Below, one piece after another: positions 1-8,936 of a DNA stretch of 64,000 bases. Location: contig PNKL01000007.1 in assembly GCA_013822425.1 (NCBI GenBank), positions 1 to 64,000 of the forward strand, written 5' to 3'. The notes under the pieces were generated by a model, which made no database searches, was not told the DNA's origin, and worked only from the letters and a program-made list of their open reading frames with translations. Both the position numbers and the translations under genes were made by a program. Positions within the stretch are counted from its first letter, which is position 1. The number at the start of each line of letters is the position of its first letter. This DNA is from Gemmatimonas sp. GTDB lineage: Bacteria; Gemmatimonadota; Gemmatimonadetes; Gemmatimonadales; Gemmatimonadaceae.

Positions 1-1149
1 CAGGAGGTCGTACTTGAGCGGGCAGACGTCGGTGATCCTGAGCGCGTAGGCGACGATGGAGCCGGCAGCGGAGCCGCGTCCCGGACCCACGGGGATGCCG
101 CGGTCGCGCGCGGCCTTGATGAAGTCGGCGACGATGAGGAAGTAGCCCGCATAGCCCGTCTTGGTGATGACGTCGAGTTCGTACTCGAGCCGCTCCTGCA
201 CGTTGGCGGGAAGCGGCGTGCCATAGCGCAGCTTCGTGCCGTCCTTGGCGAGCTTCACCAGCAGGTCGTTCTCGGTCTTCACGCCCTTCGGAAGCGGGAA
301 CGACGGGAGGTGGTACTTCTTGCCGAACTGGACGTCCACCTCGTCGGCGATCTTGAGCGTGTTCTCGAGGACGTCGGGGCGATTTGGGAAGAACTCGCGC
401 ACTTCGGGGGCGCTCTTGAAGAAGAGCCCGCGGTCATAGCGCATCCGGTCGGCGTCGGTGCGATCCTTCTTGAGGCCTATGCAGAGCAGGATGTCGTGCG
501 CGTCGTGGTCCTCGGCGCGCAGGAAGTGGGCGTCGTTGGTGGCGATCACCGGCAGGTTCATCGTGCCGGCGAGCGCGAGCACACGCTCGTTGAGAATCTT
601 CTGGTCGCCCGAGTTGTGCGCCTGCACCTCGAGGTAGTAGCGATCCCGGAAGACATCGGCGTACCATTCGGCGGCGCGCCGCGCCGCGTCGGGACGATCG
701 GCGAGCAGGTGCGTGGCAACCTCGCCCGCCATGCAGGCGGAGGAGACGATGATCCCCTCGTTATACTTGGCGAGGAGCTCGCGATCGACGCGCGGCTTGC
801 CGTAGAACCCCTCGGTGTAGGCCAGCGAGGAGAGCTTCACCAGGTTGCGGTACCCGGCGAGATTCCGGGCGAGGAGGATCAGGTGGTAGTAGTTGCGTTC
901 ACCCGGTGCGCTGCGCGTGCGCGCGCGGCGGTCGGCCGTAGCGACATACGCCTCCATGCCGATGATGGGGCGGAGGCTGGCCTTCCGGGCCTTCTCCTGG
1001 AACTCCCAGGCGGCATGCAGGTTACCGTGATCGGTGATCGCGAGGGCAGGCTGCTCGAACTCAAGCGCGCGCTCAATCAGATCATCAATCCGGTTGGCTC
1101 CATCGAGGAGCGAGAACTCGGAATGGCAGTGCAGATGGACGAACGACAT
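1..1149 (-). CDS. dnaE: DNA polymerase III alpha subunit, 5' part (runs off the window)
   Basis: The reverse strand is open from an ATG at 1149 to the window edge (383 codons). It encodes the N-terminal PHP domain of the replicative polymerase DnaE: the [13 protein letters not shown] motif at residues 5-17, then [15 protein letters not shown] further on, and [10 protein letters not shown] near the edge, which begins the polymerase domain. DnaE is the catalytic subunit of the replisome. A close fit to a sigma-70 promoter ends about 10 nt before the ATG, so the leader must be very short. Family call is secure; only about a third of a usual DnaE is visible. Confidence 0.96.
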   Translation of the reverse strand, partial: MSFVHLHCHSEFSLLDGANRIDDLIERALEFEQPALAITDHGNLHAAWEFQEKARKASLRPIIGMEAYVATADRRARTRSAPGERNYYHLILLARNLAGYRNLVKLSSLAYTEGFYGKPRVDRELLAKYNEGIIVSSACMAGEVATHLLADRPDAARRAAEWYADVFRDRYYLEVQAHNSGDQKILNERVLALAGTMNLPVIATNDAHFLRAEDHDAHDILLCIGLKKDRTDADRMRYDRGLFFKSAPEVREFFPNRPDVLENTLKIADEVDVQFGKKYHLPSFPLPKGVKTENDLLVKLAKDGTKLRYGTPLPANVQERLEYELDVITKTGYAGYFLIVADFIKAARDRGIPVGPGRGSAAGSIVAYALRITDVCPLKYDLL

Positions 1150-1159
1150 GGAATTTATA

Positions 1160-1188
1160 AGGATAGCGCGAGCGCAGCGCCCCGTCAA
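1160..1188 (-). promoter_or_regulatory. Predicted dnaE promoter
   Basis: Reading the minus strand, TTGACG (1188-1183), a 17-nt spacer and TATCCT (1165-1160) lie 10 nt before the dnaE ATG. That places the transcript start about 3-4 nt before the start codon, leaving no room for a Shine-Dalgarno site. A second AT-rich hexamer, TATAAA, overlaps the leader. Predicted from sequence only. Confidence 0.55.
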
Positions 1189-1211
1189 AGCAACCTTCAG
1201 ACCTCCAATAA

Positions 1212-3452
1212 GTGCATAACTGTTTGTCAGCCAACTGGTTAGCCCTGCGACGCATTCTCCGCATCGCCGGAGTTTCGGCGCTGTTTGTGGCGGGGGCATG
1301 CTCGAGCGACCGTGTGCTGGCCGCGGGGCGCGCGTACACCCTTCGCGTGATCGAGGGCGACGGTCAGGCGGCGCCGGCTGGGAGCGTGCTGCCGCGTGCG
1401 CTGGCGGTGGAAGTGCGCGACGCGGCAGGGGCGCCGGTGAAGGCGAGTACCGTCGTCTTCCGGGTGACGGCGGGCGGCGCTGACGGAGCGGCGCTGGTCG
1501 ACACGTTCGCGGTGACGGATGAGGCCGGCCGGGCCGAGGCCGAACTGCGGCTGGGCAATCGTGCGGGAGGAGTGTCCGTGCGTGCGTACCCGTTCGGCGC
1601 GGTGGAGCGTGCGGTGACGCTGAGCGCGACGGCGACGGGGGGCGCAGCCATCAGCGGCGTCCTGCCGGGGAATGTGGGGCCGGGTGATACGTTAGCCATC
1701 GCCGGAATCCTGCTTGGCGGCACGGCGTCCGCGGTGGAGTTCGGCGGCGTGCGAGTGCGGCCCGTGAGCGGCACGGACGGCGAACTGCGCGTGGTGGTCC
1801 CCAACTGCCTGCCGCCGGGCAACGTGACGGTGCGCGTGCTGAGCGGGACCGCGTGGACCGCGACGCGCACGCTGATCTACACGCCGCGCCGCCGAGCGAT
1901 GACGCTGCGTCCGTACGAGGCGGTCGTGATCGGCGCGGGTGAGTTGTCGTCGTGCGCGACGCTGGCCGTCGAGGCGGCGCAGGAGTATGTGGTGATCCCG
2001 CAACTGGCCGTTCGTGCGGAGGCGCCGGTGTCCACGCTGGCCCGCGTGACCGCCGGTGGCGTGACGGCGGCGTCGCTCTTTGGCGATGCGGGAGAGCGTT
2101 TTCTCTCGCAACGCGTGCGTCCGCGCGCGCAGGAGGAACTCGACGCGCACCTGCGCGAGGTGGAGCGTCGGCTCGCGCCCGGGGGACGCGGGGGGGAGCC
2201 GTACCAGCCGCCCATGCTCGCGCTGACGCTGGGGAGCCTGCGGACCTTCGATGTCATCACGACGCTCGAGGCGACCGAGTTCACCAAGGCCACCGGCAGG
2301 CTGCGCTACCTCGGGGCGCACATCGGCATCTTCGTGGACACGAGCGCCTTTCCCTCGTACACCGACGCAGAGCTTGCACGGCTCGGCCGCCTGTTCGACA
2401 CCGAGCTCTACCGCACCGTCGTCGGGTCGTTCGGTCCCGAGTCGGACCTTGACCGCAACGGCAAGGTGCTCGTCTTCCTGACGCCGCGCGTGAACGCGCT
2501 GGTGGCGGCAAACGACTGCGGCCAGAAGGGCTTCGTGACGGGCTTCTTCTACGGGCGCGACCTCCTGCCTTCGCTCCCCCATTCGAACGCGGGCGAGATC
2601 TTCTACGCGCTCGTGCCCGATCCGTACGCGAACTACAGCTGTGCCCATGCCTTCAACGACACCCAGCGGCTGGTGTCGGGAACGTTCATCCACGAGATGC
2701 AGCACATGATCTCGTTCTTCCATCACGTGGTGGCGCGCGGCGGAGAGCCCGAGGAGCCGTGGCTGAACGAGGGGCTGAGCCACGTTGCCGAGGAGCTCGC
2801 GTCCCGGGTGTTCGAGGCGCGGTATCCGCCGCCGTTCGGACGGACGACTGCCGAGCAGATCTTCCCCGACTCGGCGCAGCCCTTCATCGCGACGCAGCTG
2901 CTGAATTCCTACGTCTACCTCTACAGCTCGGCCGGTCACTCGGTGACGACGTTCGCGGGCTCCGGCTCCCTCGAGGAGCGCGGGGCGGCCTGGCTCTTCC
3001 TGCGCTGGCTGGGCGACCAGCAGGGGGACACGATCTACCGCCGCCTCGTGCAGACGTCGCTGCAGGGGATCGCCAACGTGGAGGCGCGCACGGGCGAGCG
3101 CTTCGCGACGCTCTTTGGCGACTTCAGCGTCGCCATCTGGGCGGACAGCATTCCGGGGGTGCCGCGCAGGCAGGTGCAGGCGCGGCACCGGTTCCTGAGC
3201 CGCAACCTGCGGCAACTGATGGCGCGCCAGGCGCTCATTGCCGGCTGGGAAGATCCATTCCCGGTGAAACCGGTGCGCGTGCCGGTGGGCGGGTATGTCG
3301 AAGGCCCGCTGATGCCGGGAACGATGGTGTACGGTGCGTTGGGACCGTTTTCGCCGGGGCAGGGGGCGCTGGTGCTGGGGTTCGCGAGGAAGGACGGTAG
3401 CGCGTTTGGATTGGGGGAGGGGGCACAGTTGGGGATTCTGCGCGTGAAGTAG
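1212..3452 (+). CDS. Secreted lipoprotein metallopeptidase, M30 (hyicolysin)-like, with Ig/IPT-type domains
   Basis: 746 residues. The N-terminus has a hydrophobic segment ending in a lipobox (LFVAGAC), so it is probably an exported lipoprotein. Residues ~35-135 look like a bacterial Ig-like repeat and ~140-215 like an IPT/TIG domain. The catalytic region holds FIHEMQHM near residue 492 followed by [15 protein letters not shown], a zinc HExxH site with a downstream Glu as in M30 peptidases. The start is uncertain: GTG 1212 gives the longest form, and TTG 1224 would also keep the signal peptide; neither has a clear ribosome site. The stop is followed directly by G-rich repeats. Substrate unknown. 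Confidence 0.75.
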   Translation: MHNCLSANWLALRRILRIAGVSALFVAGACSSDRVLAAGRAYTLRVIEGDGQAAPAGSVLPRALAVEVRDAAGAPVKASTVVFRVTAGGADGAALVDTFAVTDEAGRAEAELRLGNRAGGVSVRAYPFGAVERAVTLSATATGGAAISGVLPGNVGPGDTLAIAGILLGGTASAVEFGGVRVRPVSGTDGELRVVVPNCLPPGNVTVRVLSGTAWTATRTLIYTPRRRAMTLRPYEAVVIGAGELSSCATLAVEAAQEYVVIPQLAVRAEAPVSTLARVTAGGVTAASLFGDAGERFLSQRVRPRAQEELDAHLREVERRLAPGGRGGEPYQPPMLALTLGSLRTFDVITTLEATEFTKATGRLRYLGAHIGIFVDTSAFPSYTDAELARLGRLFDTELYRTVVGSFGPESDLDRNGKVLVFLTPRVNALVAANDCGQKGFVTGFFYGRDLLPSLPHSNAGEIFYALVPDPYANYSCAHAFNDTQRLVSGTFIHEMQHMISFFHHVVARGGEPEEPWLNEGLSHVAEELASRVFEARYPPPFGRTTAEQIFPDSAQPFIATQLLNSYVYLYSSAGHSVTTFAGSGSLEERGAAWLFLRWLGDQQGDTIYRRLVQTSLQGIANVEARTGERFATLFGDFSVAIWADSIPGVPRRQVQARHRFLSRNLRQLMARQALIAGWEDPFPVKPVRVPVGGYVEGPLMPGTMVYGALGPFSPGQGALVLGFARKDGSAFGLGEGAQLGILRVK

Positions 3453-3454
3453 AC

Positions 3455-3616
3455 AGGGGCAGGGTGCAGGGTGGGGTGCAGGGGACAGAGTGGGGTGAAG
3501 GGGCACGGGCACGGTGGGGTGCAGGGGACAGAGTGGGGTGAAGGGGCAGGGGCACGGTGGGGTGCAGGGGACAGAGTGGGGTGCAGGGGACAGAGTGGGG
3601 TGCAGGGGCGGGGGGT
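3455..3616. repeat. G-rich tandem repeat block (family G, copy 1)
   Basis: Interleaved units of about 19 bp (TGCAGGGGACAGAGTGGGG) and about 24 bp (TGCAGGGGCACGGGCAC followed by GGTGGGG) fill the spacer after the stop of the M30-like gene. The G-rich strand is the coding strand. Many GGGG runs could form G-quadruplexes in the transcript. Related copies are at 5700-5788, 11816-11908 (opposite strand), 24285-24360 and 32990-33053. Confidence 0.85.
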
Positions 3617-3668
3617 GTTTGTGGGGCGATGTTGTCGTAGTGCGATGCTGGAGGACACATTGAGCGTG

Positions 3669-4643
3669 ATGATGCGGCGACACCACCTTCGGTTGGCGAT
3701 TGCGGGCGCGCTCGGTGCGAGCACGCTCGGTGCGGGCGTGCTGCCGGCGCAGTCGTCCATGGTCGTGCTGACGCTGCCGGCGAGCGCGCGCGCGGCGGGG
3801 GGCGGAGACGTGTCGCCGCTCGCGACGGATGCGAGCGCGCTGTTCTACGGCACGCAGCGCCTGCCGCGGGAGCGCACGGCAACGGTGAGTGCGGGCACGT
3901 GGATCGGGGATGCCCAGCTGGCGACGCTCGCGCTGGCCATGCCGCTGCGCTGGCAGCGGCGGGCGCCGTCCGTGCTGGCGGTCGGCGTGCAGTCGCTCGA
4001 CTACGGCAGCGCCGACGAGATCGTCCCGGACCCGCTGACCGGCGGACGACGCGGAACGGCGACGGGGAACAGCGTCGGCGGGAACGAACTGGCACTCACG
4101 GCCGGGCTCAAGCAGCAGTTCGCCCTGCTGAGGTTTGGCATGGCGCTGACCTACATGCGGCAGCAGGTGGCCGACCTGAGCGCGTCGGCGCTGACGTTCA
4201 GCACCGCCAACGGCATCACGGTGCGGGGATGGGACGCCGACCTGTCGGTGCAGCACGTCTCGAGCCCAGCGCGGAATCCGGCGCGGCGCACGCTGACCAT
4301 CCCCTCCACCTTGCGGGGGAACCTCGCCACGCCGGTCTGGGCGCTGGCGCGCATGCGCTGGCGGGGCATCGCCGAGTGGCGACGCGCGAATCACGCGGGG
4401 TCCACCGCCGTCGTCGGCGCGGAAGGATCGTATACGACCTCGGCGGGTTGGGAGCTGCAGGTGCGCGGGGCGGCGCTCTCGTACTCCGACGAAACGGCGC
4501 GCGCCCCCTGGTCGGCCGGAGGGAGCGCGGCACGCGGCGCCTGGTCCCTGGACTACGCGTATCAAGGGTTCGGAGCATTCGGCGCGGTGCATCGCATGGG
4601 AGTCACGTGGCGCTCGCGCAGCCCACGAAATCCCTCCCGCTGA
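3669..4643 (+). CDS. Outer-membrane beta-barrel-like protein (PorV/UPF0164-like)
   Basis: 324 residues with an N-terminal signal peptide (basic MMRRHH, hydrophobic stretch, VLPAQ). The mature start, ASARAAGGGDVSPLATDASALFYG, resembles the N-terminus of PorV/UPF0164 beta-barrels (small conserved Ala/Gly-rich motif before an xxALFYxP-type segment). The rest alternates polar and aromatic residues as expected of barrel strands. A GGAGG sits at 3650-3654, so TTG 3660, GTG 3666 and ATG 3669 are all possible starts; I took the ATG with the best signal peptide. It lies 11 bp before the aminopeptidase gene and is probably co-transcribed with it. Function beyond outer-membrane location is inferred. Confidence 0.6.
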   Translation: MMRRHHLRLAIAGALGASTLGAGVLPAQSSMVVLTLPASARAAGGGDVSPLATDASALFYGTQRLPRERTATVSAGTWIGDAQLATLALAMPLRWQRRAPSVLAVGVQSLDYGSADEIVPDPLTGGRRGTATGNSVGGNELALTAGLKQQFALLRFGMALTYMRQQVADLSASALTFSTANGITVRGWDADLSVQHVSSPARNPARRTLTIPSTLRGNLATPVWALARMRWRGIAEWRRANHAGSTAVVGAEGSYTTSAGWELQVRGAALSYSDETARAPWSAGGSAARGAWSLDYAYQGFGAFGAVHRMGVTWRSRSPRNPSR

Positions 4644-4654
4644 GGGGCGCCGGC

Positions 4655-5695
4655 ATGCGCCTCCGATGGGGGAGCGTGGGAGCGGCGCTGCTCATTGCGT
4701 GCGGCGGCCTGACACTGCTCACGGCGGGGACGCGCACGGGACGTTATCTCGTGCGCGTGGCGTGGGAGGAAGGGAGGATTCTTCGGGGACGGCAGTCCAT
4801 CGCGGATCTCGTGCGCGATTCGACGACCGACGCGGTGACGCGCGGCAAGCTGCAACTGGTGCTCGACGCACGCGCATTCGCGGTGGATTCGCTCGGCCTT
4901 CCGGCGAAGGACGCGTTCACCAAGTACACGCGGCTCCGCTCCGACACCCTGGTGCTCGTCCTGAGCGGCGCGGCGCGTGACGCGCTGGCGCCGGTGACGT
5001 GGTGGTTCCCCGTGGTCGGGCGTGTGCCGTACAAGGGCTTCTTCGACGTACGTCAGGCCCAGCGTGAGGAGACGCGACTGCGCGACCGTGGCCTGGATGC
5101 CTACCTGCGTCCGGCGCCGGCCTTCAGCACGCTGGGGTGGTTCAACGATCCCGTGCTCTCGACCACGCTGCGCGCCGACTCGGCCGACGTGGCCAATACC
5201 GTGGTGCATGAGTTGACGCACAACCGCTACTACGCGAAGGGCGACGCGGTCTTCAACGAGAGCTTCGCGAACTTCGTCGGGGCGCGGGGGGCGGCGGCGT
5301 TCTTTCGTGCACGCGGCGACACCGCGAATGCCCTGCTCTGCGAGAATCGCTGGGAGGACGAGAAGCGACTCGGTGGGTTCTGGAAACTGGTCGCGGACTC
5401 GCTGGAAGCCGGGTACGCGAGGCATCCGGGCGCCGAGGGCAAGCCCGAACGGCTTGCGACGCGCGAGCGCGTGTACGCGTGGGCCCGTCGGCAGCTGGTG
5501 GACAGCGTGGGGCCGCAGCTCACGACCTATCCCACGACGTATGCATCGCGCGTGCAGCTCGACAACGCGGCACTGCTCGCCCGGCGCGTCTACATGACCG
5601 ATCTCGCGCGCTTCGACGAGAGGTGGGAGGCGGACGGGCGCGAACTGCGGCGCACGATCTCACGTCTCATCGAGGAGCATCGCGCGGCGAGGTAG
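4655..5695 (+). CDS. Putative aminopeptidase (PF10023 type)
   Basis: 346 residues. An N-terminal hydrophobic segment suggests export or membrane anchoring. The core matches the PF10023 putative aminopeptidase family: WWFPVVGRVPYKGFFD, RPAPAFSTLGWFNDPVLST, then the zinc motif VVHELTHNRYY near residue 183 and the downstream glutamate in FNESFANFVG. Length is normal for the family. The ATG is 11 bp after the stop of the barrel gene, so the two form an operon. It may trim peptides in the periplasm, but substrate and location are inferred. Confidence 0.85.
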   Translation: MRLRWGSVGAALLIACGGLTLLTAGTRTGRYLVRVAWEEGRILRGRQSIADLVRDSTTDAVTRGKLQLVLDARAFAVDSLGLPAKDAFTKYTRLRSDTLVLVLSGAARDALAPVTWWFPVVGRVPYKGFFDVRQAQREETRLRDRGLDAYLRPAPAFSTLGWFNDPVLSTTLRADSADVANTVVHELTHNRYYAKGDAVFNESFANFVGARGAAAFFRARGDTANALLCENRWEDEKRLGGFWKLVADSLEAGYARHPGAEGKPERLATRERVYAWARRQLVDSVGPQLTTYPTTYASRVQLDNAALLARRVYMTDLARFDERWEADGRELRRTISRLIEEHRAAR

Positions 5696-5699
5696 AAGA

Positions 5700-5788
5700 G
5701 CGGGGACGGGTGCAGGGTGGGGTGCGGGGGCACGGGCACGGTGGGGTACACGGGCAGGGGCACGGTGGGGTGCGGAGTGCGGGGGAGC
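5700..5788. repeat. G-rich tandem repeat block (family G, copy 2)
   Basis: The spacer between the aminopeptidase stop and the convergent helicase stop is filled with GGGGCACGGGCACGGTGGGG-type units. The G-rich strand is again the coding strand of the upstream gene. Confidence 0.8.
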
Positions 5789-7869
5789 TAGACTCCGAAC
5801 CGCCCCTTCATCATGGCACGCAAGTCAGCGATCGGTGCCGTCGCCGCATCGGGGGCTGGCAGCTCCGCCGCCGGCGGCTCGGCGACCACGCGCTGCATCG
5901 TGCCGCGCACGCCGCGGTCGAGAAAGCGCGACACCTGGTCGAACGTGTAGTCGGCGCCGCGCCGGGTGTCGTAGACGTTGAGTGGATACGACACCGCCAG
6001 GTGGTTGCGCGCGCGTGTGAGCGCCACGTACATCAGCCGCCGTTCTTCATCCACCTGGTCGTCGCTGCCGAGCGCGCGAGAAAGCGGGAAGTAGCCGTCC
6101 ACCGCCCAGATGACGAAGACCGCGTCCCATTCGCGCCCCTTGGCGCTGTGCGCGGTGGAGAGCACGAGCGTGTCGTCCTCACTGTCGGAGCCGACGCCGA
6201 GGTCCTGCGTGCCCTGCGGTGGTTCGAGGGCGAGCGCGCTGAGGAAGGCGGCGCGGCTCGGGTAGCCGCCGGCGATCACCTGCAACTGGTCGAGGTCGGC
6301 GAGACGCGGGTCGGGGCGGTCGTACTTCTCGCGCAAGATGTCGTCGTAGAGCACGCGCACGCGGGCGATCTCCCGTGCGACGGCGCCCTCGTCGTCCGGC
6401 GGGCCGGACCGCAGCGTGTCGAGCAGCGTGACCAGCGCCTGGTGTGCGGCGCGGGCGCGCGGCGGCGGTGTGAACTGGCCGAACGACGCATGGCTCCACG
6501 CATGCTCGGCCATCACCTCCATTGCGTTGCGCGCCGTCGCTTCGCCGATGCCCGGCATGAGCAGGAGCAGGCGGTACCAGCTCACCTCGTCGCGCGGGTT
6601 CTCGAGGACGCGGAGGAAGGCGAGGACGTCCTTGACGTGCGCGGCCTCGAGGAACTTGAGCCCGCCCCACTTGTCGAACGGAATGCTGCGGGCCGTGAGC
6701 TCGATCTCGAGGTCGGCGCTGTGGTAGCCCGCGCGGAAGAGCACCGCGATCTCGCGCAGCGGCGTGCCCTCCTCGTGGAGTTCGAGAATGCGGTCCACGA
6801 CAAACCGCGTCTGCGTCGGCTCATCCTGTGCCGTGACCAGCCAGGGCCGGTCGCCGCCGGTGCGCCGCGTGTAGAGGTTCTTGGTGTGCCGCTCGCCGGC
6901 GCGCGAGATCAGGATGTTGGACGTATCGAGGATGGGCTGCGTGGAACGGTAGTTCTCCTCGAGCGCCACGACCGTCGTGCCGGGATACTCCCGCGGAAAG
7001 TCGAGGATGTTGCGGATGGTGGCGCCGCGGAACGAGTAGATGCTTTGCGCATCGTCGCCGACGACCGTGAGGTTCCGGTGCGTGCGGCACATCCCGCGGA
7101 GGATGCGCGCCTGCAGCAGGTTGGTGTCCTGATATTCGTCCACGAGGATGTGGTCGTAGAGCCCGGCGATGCGGTCGGCGAGCGCCGGCACCTGCTCCAG
7201 CAGCGTGGCCCAGAAGAGCAGCAGGTCGTCGTAGTCGACGAGGTTGCGCTCCTGTTTGCGCTGCGTGTAGTCGGCAAAGACCTTGGCGATCTCGTCCTCG
7301 TGCTCGACGAACTGCGGGTACTCGTCGCGCAGCAGCGCCCCGACGGGGATGTCGGTGTTGACGTGGCGCGAGTAGACGTGCTGAAGCGTCTCCTTCTTCG
7401 GGAAGCGCTTCTTCCGGTCGCCAAACCCGAGCCGCGCGCGAGAGAACTGCATCAGGTCCTCGGCGTCCGACTGGTCCATGATGGTGAAGTCGGGTCGCAG
7501 GCCGGCCTGCTCGCCGAACCGGCGCAGCAGCCGGTGCGCGGTGGCGTGGAAGGTGCCACCGTGCACGTGCCGGCTCGCGCTCCCGACGAGGCGCTCGGCG
7601 CGCGCCAGCATCTCCTGCGCCGAACGCCGGGTGAAGGTCAGCAGGAGGATGCGCTCCGGCCGCACGCCGCGTTCCAACAGGACGCCGACGCGGTGCACGA
7701 GGGTGCGGGTCTTGCCCGTGCCGGCCCCGGCGACGATGAGCAATGGGCCTTCGCCATGGGTCGCGGCGCGACGCTGGGCGTCGTTCAGCCCACTGGCGGC
7801 GCCATCGGTACCGTCGCGCGGCTTGACCTCGCGCTCTCGCGCGGCGTACAGGCGGGGATCGTCAGACAC
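5788..7869 (-). CDS. pcrA: ATP-dependent DNA helicase, UvrD/PcrA family (SF1)
   Basis: 693 residues from GTG 7869 (an in-frame ATG at 7941 would add 24 residues that overlap a 12-bp repeat and look non-native). SF1A motifs in order: AGAGTGKT (I), LLTFTRRSAQEM (Ia), DEYQDTN (II), GDDAQSIYSFRGA (III), ALEENYRST (IV), STAHSAKGREWDAV (V), MYVALTRARNHL (VI). Such 3'-5' helicases act in repair and in clearing RecA or replication blocks. TATATT lies 7 nt before GTG 7869, suggesting leaderless translation. Close paralogues (UvrD, PcrA, Rep) cannot be separated by eye. Confidence 0.92.
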   Translation of the reverse strand: MSDDPRLYAAREREVKPRDGTDGAASGLNDAQRRAATHGEGPLLIVAGAGTGKTRTLVHRVGVLLERGVRPERILLLTFTRRSAQEMLARAERLVGSASRHVHGGTFHATAHRLLRRFGEQAGLRPDFTIMDQSDAEDLMQFSRARLGFGDRKKRFPKKETLQHVYSRHVNTDIPVGALLRDEYPQFVEHEDEIAKVFADYTQRKQERNLVDYDDLLLFWATLLEQVPALADRIAGLYDHILVDEYQDTNLLQARILRGMCRTHRNLTVVGDDAQSIYSFRGATIRNILDFPREYPGTTVVALEENYRSTQPILDTSNILISRAGERHTKNLYTRRTGGDRPWLVTAQDEPTQTRFVVDRILELHEEGTPLREIAVLFRAGYHSADLEIELTARSIPFDKWGGLKFLEAAHVKDVLAFLRVLENPRDEVSWYRLLLLMPGIGEATARNAMEVMAEHAWSHASFGQFTPPPRARAAHQALVTLLDTLRSGPPDDEGAVAREIARVRVLYDDILREKYDRPDPRLADLDQLQVIAGGYPSRAAFLSALALEPPQGTQDLGVGSDSEDDTLVLSTAHSAKGREWDAVFVIWAVDGYFPLSRALGSDDQVDEERRLMYVALTRARNHLAVSYPLNVYDTRRGADYTFDQVSRFLDRGVRGTMQRVVAEPPAAELPAPDAATAPIADLRAMMKGRFGV

Positions 7870-7882
7870 GGTCCCAAATATA
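7867..7882 (-). promoter_or_regulatory. Leaderless-type -10 site before pcrA
   Basis: On the minus strand TATATT (7882-7877) is followed by 7 nt and then GTG (7869). A transcript starting at the usual distance would begin at the start codon. No good -35 is seen. The same spacing occurs before lipB and the PTPS gene. Confidence 0.4.
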
Positions 7883-7951
7883 CACCGAAGCGCCAGTCCG
7901 GAGAGGGTGTGACGGCGAACCACCCTGGCCTCGATCGCCATGGCGCGTCAC

Positions 7952-8025
7952 CACCGTCGGCGCACCGTCGGCGCAACCGTCGGCGCAACCGTCGGCGCAA
8001 CCGTCGGCGCAACCGTCGGCGCATC
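7952..8025. repeat. 12-bp tandem repeat (ACCGTCGGCGCA), about six units
   Basis: Near-perfect 12-bp units between two divergent genes. The period is a multiple of three, so both strands stay open: plus reads Ala-Thr-Val-Gly repeats and minus reads Arg-rich repeats. This extends shadow ORFs on both sides and makes long start choices for the two neighbours unreliable. Confidence 0.85.
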
Positions 8026-8071
8026 CTTGCCAGACGGGCGCCGATACGTAACCGTTGAGGAGGAACGCCGA

Positions 8072-8899
8072 TTGCTGTCGGTTCTGGACACTGCGGGGGC
8101 CCCCATGCAGCAGTTCGTGACTGTGGCGCTGGCGACGGCGATGGCAGCGGTGTTCGCCGGGGCCCAGGAGGCCGCGCCGATCATCGTCTTCGGCACCGTG
8201 CGCAACACGTCAGGCGTGGCCATCGCGGGAGCCGAGGTCTGGATCGACGGCACCGAGCGCCGCACGGTGACCAACGATTCAGGCGAGTTTCGCATCGACC
8301 GCGCGCCGGGCGGGCGCGTCAAGGTAATGGTGCGCCGGATCGGCTTTCGGCCAGCCAGCAAGCGCGTCGCGCTCCAGCCCGGTGACGCGCCGCAGGTGAA
8401 GTTCGTGCTTGACGGGTTGCTCGAGGAATTGGAGGCCGTGCTCATCACGGCCCGGGCTCACGCCAGTGGGCGGATGCAGGAGTTCTGGGCGCGCCGCATG
8501 GTGGGACTCGGCGTGTTCATGACGCGCGAGGAGATCGAACGCATTGATCCGCCGCGGACCGTTGACCTGTTTCGTACGATCCTGGGCGTGCGCGTCATGG
8601 TCGGCAACAGCGGGTACAGCCGGCTGGTTTCCGGACGCCAGTCGATGTCGTCGATGCGCGGGAATCCGTCGGCGGCAAGCGCGTGCGCCATGCAGTTCTA
8701 TGTCGACGGCGTCTTCATGACGCCCGGTTCCTTCTCCGTGGACGAGGTGCCGCCGGAGACGCTGGAGGCGATCGAGGTCTATCGCGGTCCGTCCGAAATC
8801 CCGGCGCGATTCAGACAGCGCGATACAGCCTGCGGGCTGGTGGTGATCTGGACGCGAGAGCCGCCGCCGCGGGTGAAGAAGGAGCCGACGGCGTGCTGA
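8072..8899 (+). CDS. Secreted carboxypeptidase-regulatory/TonB-plug-like protein
   Basis: 275 residues from TTG 8072, which has AGGAGG 8 nt upstream (8058-8063); an ATG at 8105 without a ribosome site is the alternative. After a signal-like stretch ending FAGAQ comes a CarboxypepD_reg-like beta-sandwich (FGTVRNTSGVAIAGAEVWI, TNDSGEFRIDRAPGG) and then a plug-like segment (ERIDPPRTVDLFRTILGVRV, CAMQFYVDGVFM, ETLEAIEVYRGPSEIPARF). It ends after the plug, so no 22-strand barrel is encoded: it looks like the N-terminal half of a TonB-dependent receptor living as a separate protein. Role unknown; possibly a periplasmic or outer-membrane accessory protein. Confidence 0.7.
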   Translation: MLSVLDTAGAPMQQFVTVALATAMAAVFAGAQEAAPIIVFGTVRNTSGVAIAGAEVWIDGTERRTVTNDSGEFRIDRAPGGRVKVMVRRIGFRPASKRVALQPGDAPQVKFVLDGLLEELEAVLITARAHASGRMQEFWARRMVGLGVFMTREEIERIDPPRTVDLFRTILGVRVMVGNSGYSRLVSGRQSMSSMRGNPSAASACAMQFYVDGVFMTPGSFSVDEVPPETLEAIEVYRGPSEIPARFRQRDTACGLVVIWTREPPPRVKKEPTAC

Positions 8900-8936
8900 A
8901 CGCGCTGACTGGGGGGCCTGAGACGGTGGAAGTGTT

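Noticed and set aside
1692-4592. 966-aa minus-strand open frame over the M30-like gene
   Set aside because: It is the shadow of the plus-strand genes: Arg-rich, no domain, crosses the repeat block and the beta-barrel gene.
5479-8058. 859-aa plus-strand open frame opposite pcrA
   Set aside because: Low-complexity Arg/Ala/Val-rich translation antisense to a well-conserved helicase.
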